Of a stretch of 26,940 bases of DNA, positions 23,125 to 26,940 are shown piece after piece. Each line of letters opens with the position of its first letter. Within the stretch, counting starts at the first letter, position 1. The notes below the pieces were generated by a model. The model made no database searches and was not told the DNA's origin. It saw nothing but the letters and a program-made list of their open reading frames with translations. This DNA comes from JAVXNW01 sp036645575 (GTDB taxonomy: Bacteria > Bacillota > Clostridia > Christensenellales > Aristaeellaceae): NCBI GenBank assembly GCA_036645575.1, contig JAVXNW010000026.1:1-26940 (forward strand), written 5' to 3'. Position numbers and translations under genes: made by a program.

Positions 23125-24609
23125 ATGTTGAATATCCCGAAGGTAAAGATGGGTATCGTGGCGGTGAGCCGCGACTGCTTCCCGATCGATTTGTCCATTG
23201 AGCGCCGCAGGGCGGTGGTTTCCGCGTGCAAGGCGAAGGGCGTCGAGATTGTCGAAATCGAAACCACCATCGAAAACGAAGACGACGCGATGAAGGCGCT
23301 GGAAGAGATTAACAAGGCCGAGTGCAACGCCCTGGTGGTATACCTTGGCAACTTCGGCCCCGAAGGCCCCGAGACGCTGCTTGCGCAGAAGTTTTCCGGC
23401 CCCAGCATGTTTGCTGCCGCCGCCGAAGAAAATATCTCCATCCTGTCCAGCCGCCGTGGCGACGCCTATTGCGGCATACTCAACGCCAGCTACAACCTCA
23501 AACTGCGCGGCGTGAAGGCCTATATCCCGGAAAAGCCGGTCGGAAACGCGGCGCACGTCGCGAACTTGATCGCGGATTTCTACCCGATCGCGCGCGCAAT
23601 TCTGGGCGTTCGGGATCTCAAGATCATCACCTTTGGCCCGCGCCCGTACGACTTCATCGCCTGCAACGCGCCGATCGCGCCGCTGTTTACGATGGGCGTC
23701 AACATTCAAGAAAACTCCGAGCTTGACCTGTTTGCCTCCTTTAACGCGCACAAGGACGATCCCCGCATTGCGGACGTGATGGCCGACATGGTGAAGGAAC
23801 TGGGCGAAGGCAACAAAATGCCCGGGATACTGCCCAAGCTTGCGCAGTACGAACTGACGCTGCTTGACTGGATCGAGAACAACCGTGGCGCGGCAAAATA
23901 CGTCGCGCTGGCCAACAAGTGCTGGCCCGCGTTCCAGACCCAGTTTGGCTTTGTGCCCTGCTACGTCAATTCCCGCCTGACCGCGCGCGGCATTCCGGTC
24001 AGCTGCGAAGTGGACATCTACGGCGCGCTGTCCGAGTTCATCGGCACCTGCATCACCGAGGAGCCGGTCACGCTGCTCGACATCAACAACACCGTGCCCG
24101 ACGACATGTACCGCGAGAGCATCGAGGGGAAATTGGCCTACGACGACCGCGAGATCTTCATGGGCTTCCACTGCGGAAACACCCCGATGTGCCGCCTGAC
24201 CAAGGGCACGATGAAATATCAGCTGATCATGCACCGTGGACTAGAGCCGGACAAGGAGCCCGACATCACGCGCGGAACGCTCGAGGGCGACATCATCCCC
24301 GGCGCGATCACCTTCTACCGCCTGCAGGGCAACAAGGATTCCGTACTCAAGAGCTACGTCGCCGAGGGCGAAGTGCTGCCGGTTGCGACGCAGTCCTTTG
24401 GCGGCATCGGCGTGTTCGGCATTCCCGAGATGGCGCGCTTCTACCGCCATGTGCTGATCGAGGACGGCTATCCCCATCACGGCGCGGTCGCGTTTGGCAA
24501 CATCGGAAAGTCGCTCTACGCGGTCATGAACTGGCTGGGCGCGACCAAGGTGTCCTTTAACCAGCCCAAGGGCATGATGTACCCGACCGAGAACCCCTTT
24601 GAAGGCTGA
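23125..24609 (+). CDS. L-fucose/L-arabinose isomerase-like protein
   Basis: FucI/AraA-fold protein of 494 residues, expected to interconvert an aldose and a ketose using Mn2+ or a similar metal. The N-terminal domains (about 1-170) have KVKMGIVAVSRDCFP and the Rossmann-like NALVVYLGNFGPEGPE. Glu295 in SCEVDIYGA and Asp319 in TLLDINN are 24 residues apart, as are the metal ligands of E. coli FucI (337 and 361). GFHCGN with His349 and a C-terminal HHGAVAFG follow. It lacks sugar kinase, aldolase and transporter neighbours, so the substrate is open. The start has AAGGAGG 9 nt upstream. It is monocistronic, with its own promoter and terminator, and divergent from the ger operon. Confidence 0.82.
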   Translation: MLNIPKVKMGIVAVSRDCFPIDLSIERRRAVVSACKAKGVEIVEIETTIENEDDAMKALEEINKAECNALVVYLGNFGPEGPETLLAQKFSGPSMFAAAAEENISILSSRRGDAYCGILNASYNLKLRGVKAYIPEKPVGNAAHVANLIADFYPIARAILGVRDLKIITFGPRPYDFIACNAPIAPLFTMGVNIQENSELDLFASFNAHKDDPRIADVMADMVKELGEGNKMPGILPKLAQYELTLLDWIENNRGAAKYVALANKCWPAFQTQFGFVPCYVNSRLTARGIPVSCEVDIYGALSEFIGTCITEEPVTLLDINNTVPDDMYRESIEGKLAYDDREIFMGFHCGNTPMCRLTKGTMKYQLIMHRGLEPDKEPDITRGTLEGDIIPGAITFYRLQGNKDSVLKSYVAEGEVLPVATQSFGGIGVFGIPEMARFYRHVLIEDGYPHHGAVAFGNIGKSLYAVMNWLGATKVSFNQPKGMMYPTENPFEG

Positions 24610-24640
24610 GAAACCGCTGAATAATCCGTAAACGCCCCCC

Positions 24641-24671
24641 AAAAAAGTCCCGCCTATGCGGGACTTTTTTT
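24641..24671 (+). terminator. intrinsic terminator after the isomerase-like gene
   Basis: The stem AAAAAAGTCCCGC (24641-24653) pairs with GCGGGACTTTTTTT (24658-24671) around CTAT, ending in a seven-T tract. The A-rich left arm means it can also work on the other strand. The following 24672-24820 shows only GC-rich sequence in which I see no gene. Confidence 0.93.
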
Positions 24672-24823
24672 GGCCTGCGCGCGCGGAAAGCGGGGAAAAA
24701 TCGCAAGGCCGTCGCCATCCCGCGCCCAACGCGACTTGCGCGCCAACCGGGCAGATAAAGCGCCTATATTTATGAAATTAACACGAGACCCAGGGAAATT
24801 TGAACCATTTAAGGAAAAAGGCA

Positions 24824-24832
24824 TGGTATAAT
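24824..24832 (+). promoter_or_regulatory. extended -10 promoter of the GGDEF-suf genes
   Basis: TGGTATAAT (with -10 TATAAT at 24827-24832) matches exactly the element used before the peptidase-efp operon. TTGAAC at 24800-24805 is too far away (21 nt) to be a normal -35. The leader to the GTG at 24868 is about 30 nt and holds AGGAGGTGA, leaving no room for a riboswitch. Confidence 0.7.
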
Positions 24833-24867
24833 GAGCGTACATCCGACGATTTGTAGGAGGTGACGCT

Positions 24868-25764
24868 GTGTTTCCCATTCAAGAACTGGACGCCATTCTG
24901 TCTGAAACGGTGCAAATCAACCACCTGTTTGAACTCTATCGGCTGGTTGACCCGATCTCCCACAGCGTATACGACCTCAAGGACGGAACGCTGATTCGCT
25001 ATCCCGAGAAATGCTATGCCACCTGGAAGCGGAAAAAGCCGTGCGACAACTGCGTCTCCCGGCACACCTGTCTGGAGCAGTGCGTTCACTTTAAACTCGA
25101 GTACATGGAAAACGTCGTCTACCTGATCGTCTCCGTGCCCGTCACGCTGGAGGGGAAGCCCTATTCGCTGGAACTGGGCAAGAACGTCACGGACAGCATG
25201 TTGGTCGGCGAGGATCACAAGACCGACAATTCGGATTTGATTTCGGTCATCCAGAGCTTTAACACGATGGCGGTGACCGACGCGTTTACCGGGCTATACA
25301 ACAAGGGGCACATGCTCAACCAGCTCTCAAGCTTCATGACGGGCGAGATGCCGGGCGTCACGACGCTGGTCGGCGTGCTGATGGATCTGGATCACTTTAA
25401 GCTGGTCAACGATCGATACGGCCACTTCATGGGCGATGTGGTGCTCAAGGCGTTTGCGGATCGGCTCAAGCAGGAGACGGACGGCAAGGCCATCTGGGCG
25501 GGGCGCATGGGCGGCGACGAGTTCGCGATCTTCTTTGCCGACAAGACGGTGCAGGAGGCGGAATCGCGTTGCCGCGCAATGATCGCGGATATCGAGCAAA
25601 GGCCCTTTTACAAAGACGGCGTCTCGTTCCACATCGGCGTGAGCATTGGCGCGGAACAGGCGGATCGCGCGGATACGATCGAGGCCTATGTGGACAAGCT
25701 GGACAAGAAGATGTACAAAGAAAAGGCGGAAAAAGCGGAAAAGGCGCGGCGGGGAAAGAAATAG
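24868..25764 (+). CDS. GGDEF diguanylate cyclase with Cys-rich N-terminal sensory domain
   Basis: Predicted to make cyclic di-GMP from two GTP. Residues 1-115 form a PAS-like domain with a cysteine cluster: Cys49, Cys59, Cys62, Cys68 and Cys72 (EKCY, then CDNCVSRHTCLEQC). A linker leads to the GGDEF domain (about 128-285): TDAFTGLYNKGHM, the metal-binding MDLDHFKLVND, and an intact GGDEF at 215-219. The inhibitory RxxD site expected at 206-209 is absent (GKAI), so product inhibition there is unlikely. The tail is Lys/Glu-rich. There is no membrane segment, so the protein is cytoplasmic. The start is GTG with AGGAGGTGA upstream. sufC follows after 23 nt, suggesting co-transcription with Fe-S assembly genes; the cysteines might bind a cluster or sense redox state (inference). 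Confidence 0.9.
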   Translation: MFPIQELDAILSETVQINHLFELYRLVDPISHSVYDLKDGTLIRYPEKCYATWKRKKPCDNCVSRHTCLEQCVHFKLEYMENVVYLIVSVPVTLEGKPYSLELGKNVTDSMLVGEDHKTDNSDLISVIQSFNTMAVTDAFTGLYNKGHMLNQLSSFMTGEMPGVTTLVGVLMDLDHFKLVNDRYGHFMGDVVLKAFADRLKQETDGKAIWAGRMGGDEFAIFFADKTVQEAESRCRAMIADIEQRPFYKDGVSFHIGVSIGAEQADRADTIEAYVDKLDKKMYKEKAEKAEKARRGKK

Positions 25765-25787
25765 GCCGCGTACAAGGGGGCTTAACG

Positions 25788-26513
25788 ATGCTCGAACTTA
25801 CGCGCGTCGCGTTGGAATTGCCGGACGGCGCGGAAATCATCAAGGACATAAGCCTCGCGATTGACGCGGGGAAGCTGGTGGTCGTGACAGGTCCCAACGG
25901 CGGGGGAAAGACCACGCTTGCGAAGCTGATCGCGGGGATTGCGCAGCCGTCGGCCGGGCGCATATTTTTTGAGGGGCGCGACATCACGCAGATGGACGTG
26001 ACCGCGCGCGCGCAGCTGGGCATTGCCTATGCGTTTCAGCAGCCGGTTCGCTTTAAGGGGCTGAGCGTGCGCGACCTGCTCGAAATCGCGGCGGGCGCGC
26101 CGCTTTCGACGGAAAACGTGTGCGAATTGCTCGGGCGAGTCGGGCTTTGCGCGGGCGAATACATCGATCGGGAATTGAACGCGTCGCTGTCGGGCGGCGA
26201 GAGCAAGCGCATTGAGATCGCGTCGGTGCTCGCGCGCAAGGCCAAGCTGTCGATCTTTGACGAGCCGGAGGCGGGCATTGACCTGTGGAGCTTTCAAAAG
26301 CTGGTCGAGACGTTTGAAAAATTGCGCGAGCAGGCGACGGGGACGCTGATGGTCATCTCGCATCAGGAGCGCATTCTCGCGATTGCGGACGAGATCGTGG
26401 TCATCGCAGACGGAAAGGTGCGCGTGCGCGGCACGCGCGCCGAGATCCTGCCCGCGCTGCTCGAGGGCGAGTACGCCGGGCGCTGTCCGCTGGGCAAGGA
26501 GGTCGCACAATGA
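25788..26513 (+). CDS. sufC: SufC-like Fe-S cluster assembly ATPase
   Basis: Soluble ABC-type ATPase that works with SufB/D scaffold proteins. Motifs are Walker A GPNGGGKT (35-42), Q-loop near FQQPVRFKGLSV (83-94), signature SLSGGESKR (133-141), Walker B LSIFDEPEAGID (154-165) and switch His192 in ISHQE. The SufC-specific features are FQQP and GGESKRIEI. At 241 residues the length is normal. ATG 25788 has AAGGGGG 7 nt upstream; longer upstream starts run into the GGDEF gene in another frame. It overlaps the next gene by 4 nt (ATGA). With a single SufB/D partner and no SufS, SufU or SufE seen up to the edge, it looks like the minimal SUF-like (SmsC) type, though the window ends too soon to be certain. 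Confidence 0.88.
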   Translation: MLELTRVALELPDGAEIIKDISLAIDAGKLVVVTGPNGGGKTTLAKLIAGIAQPSAGRIFFEGRDITQMDVTARAQLGIAYAFQQPVRFKGLSVRDLLEIAAGAPLSTENVCELLGRVGLCAGEYIDRELNASLSGGESKRIEIASVLARKAKLSIFDEPEAGIDLWSFQKLVETFEKLREQATGTLMVISHQERILAIADEIVVIADGKVRVRGTRAEILPALLEGEYAGRCPLGKEVAQ

Positions 26514-26940
26514 AGAAGATCACCGAAGAGCTGTTGCGCTTGGTGTCAGACTTTACCGGCTCCTTTAAAGGCGCGTTCAACATCCGCGAGGATGGCGGGT
26601 GTGCCGGGCGTCAATCGAGCGAGCACATCCGGATCGAGGGCAAAGCGGGCGCGCCGGGGCTGGTGATCCACGTGGCGGCGGGCACGGCGGGCGAAACAGT
26701 CTACATCCCCGCGTGCGTGACGCACGGCGCGGTGGACGACCAGGTGTACAACGATTTTTATATCGGGGAAGGCGCGGACGTGACGATCGTGGCGGGGTGC
26801 GGCGTGCACAACGAGGGCGAGGAATCGGCGCGCCATAACGGCATTCACAAGTTCATCTTGGAAAAGGGCGCGCACGTCGTGTACCAAGAAAAGCACATCG
26901 GAACCGGCACGGGCACTGGCCTTCGCGCGATCGATCCGGT
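26510..26940 (+). CDS. SufB/SufD family Fe-S scaffold protein (truncated by window end)
   Basis: The first 143 codons are present and the frame is open to the last base. The sequence starts MKKITEELLRLVSDFTGSFKGAF and, after a short N-terminal part, runs into the repeating beta-helix pattern of SufB/SufD (VYIPACVTHGAVDDQVYNDF, then GADVTIVAGCGVHNEG and EKGAHVVYQEKHIGTGTG). The N-terminal region is much shorter than in E. coli SufB, as in the short SufBD/SmsB proteins of anaerobic Clostridia and archaea. Cys residues at VTIVAGCGVHN and elsewhere could be cluster ligands. It overlaps sufC by 4 nt and so should be made in fixed ratio with it. Confidence 0.87.
   Translation, partial: MKKITEELLRLVSDFTGSFKGAFNIREDGGCAGRQSSEHIRIEGKAGAPGLVIHVAAGTAGETVYIPACVTHGAVDDQVYNDFYIGEGADVTIVAGCGVHNEGEESARHNGIHKFILEKGAHVVYQEKHIGTGTGTGLRAIDP

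Noticed and set aside
22960..24234. 424-residue minus-strand frame opposite the isomerase-like gene
   Set aside because: Antisense to an intact FucI-like gene with its own promoter and terminator; no motif seen.
24833..24867. c-di-GMP riboswitch ahead of the GGDEF gene
   Set aside because: The leader after the predicted -10 box is only about 30 nt and is mostly Shine-Dalgarno, so a GEMM-type aptamer does not fit.

Overview
This window looks like a chromosomal segment from a high-GC, endospore-forming member of the Clostridia. The evidence is a conserved Firmicute gene order (rsmB-rlmN-stp-prkC-rsgA-rpe), a three-gene gerA/gerB/gerC germinant-receptor operon, a PASTA-domain kinase, strong Shine-Dalgarno sites and a short Suf-type (SufC + single SufB/D) iron-sulfur locus. 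Christensenellales or a nearby order would fit, but that placement is inference only. I saw no rRNA, tRNA, CRISPR array, transposase or integrase.

Layout, plus strand unless stated. (1) 1-7056: translation and cell-envelope signalling block: rsmB with an unusual in-frame tandem-repeat extension open to the left edge, rlmN, the PP2C phosphatase/PASTA kinase pair, rsgA and rpe, mostly overlapping or touching. (2) 7191-11344: an extended -10 promoter drives an M24 Xaa-Pro peptidase, efp, an acidic zinc-ribbon protein, ybaB, recR and trxB. (3) 11436-13202: a half-size ABC exporter. (4) 13259-16057: its own promoter, then a CrtO-like membrane acyltransferase, a processive-type GT2 glycosyltransferase and a PHP phosphoesterase. 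This is a compact putative glycolipid or envelope-modification operon with no carotenoid genes nearby. (5) 16194-17937: a TetR regulator with a consensus promoter overlapped by a perfect palindrome, followed by a secreted cell-wall amidase with a C-terminal 9-bp microsatellite. (6) 17970-19175: bidirectional terminator, two divergent XRE regulators and a sigma-region-4/ArpU-like protein, resembling a small phage-type control region. (7) 19100-22967, minus strand: gerC, gerB and gerA, behind a plausible sigma-G-type promoter. (8) 23057-24671: a FucI/AraA-like sugar isomerase with promoter and terminator. (9) 24824-26940: a GGDEF protein with a cysteine-rich sensory half, then sufC and a truncated sufB/D.

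The most interesting points are the repeat-extended RsmB, the CrtO-like/GT2/PHP operon, the cysteine-rich diguanylate cyclase placed directly before iron-sulfur assembly genes, the operator palindromes of the TetR gene, and the glycine-serine insert in the germination lipoprotein GerC. Where a start codon was ambiguous, I chose the one with the best-spaced ribosome binding site. All functions are inferred from motifs and context without database searches.
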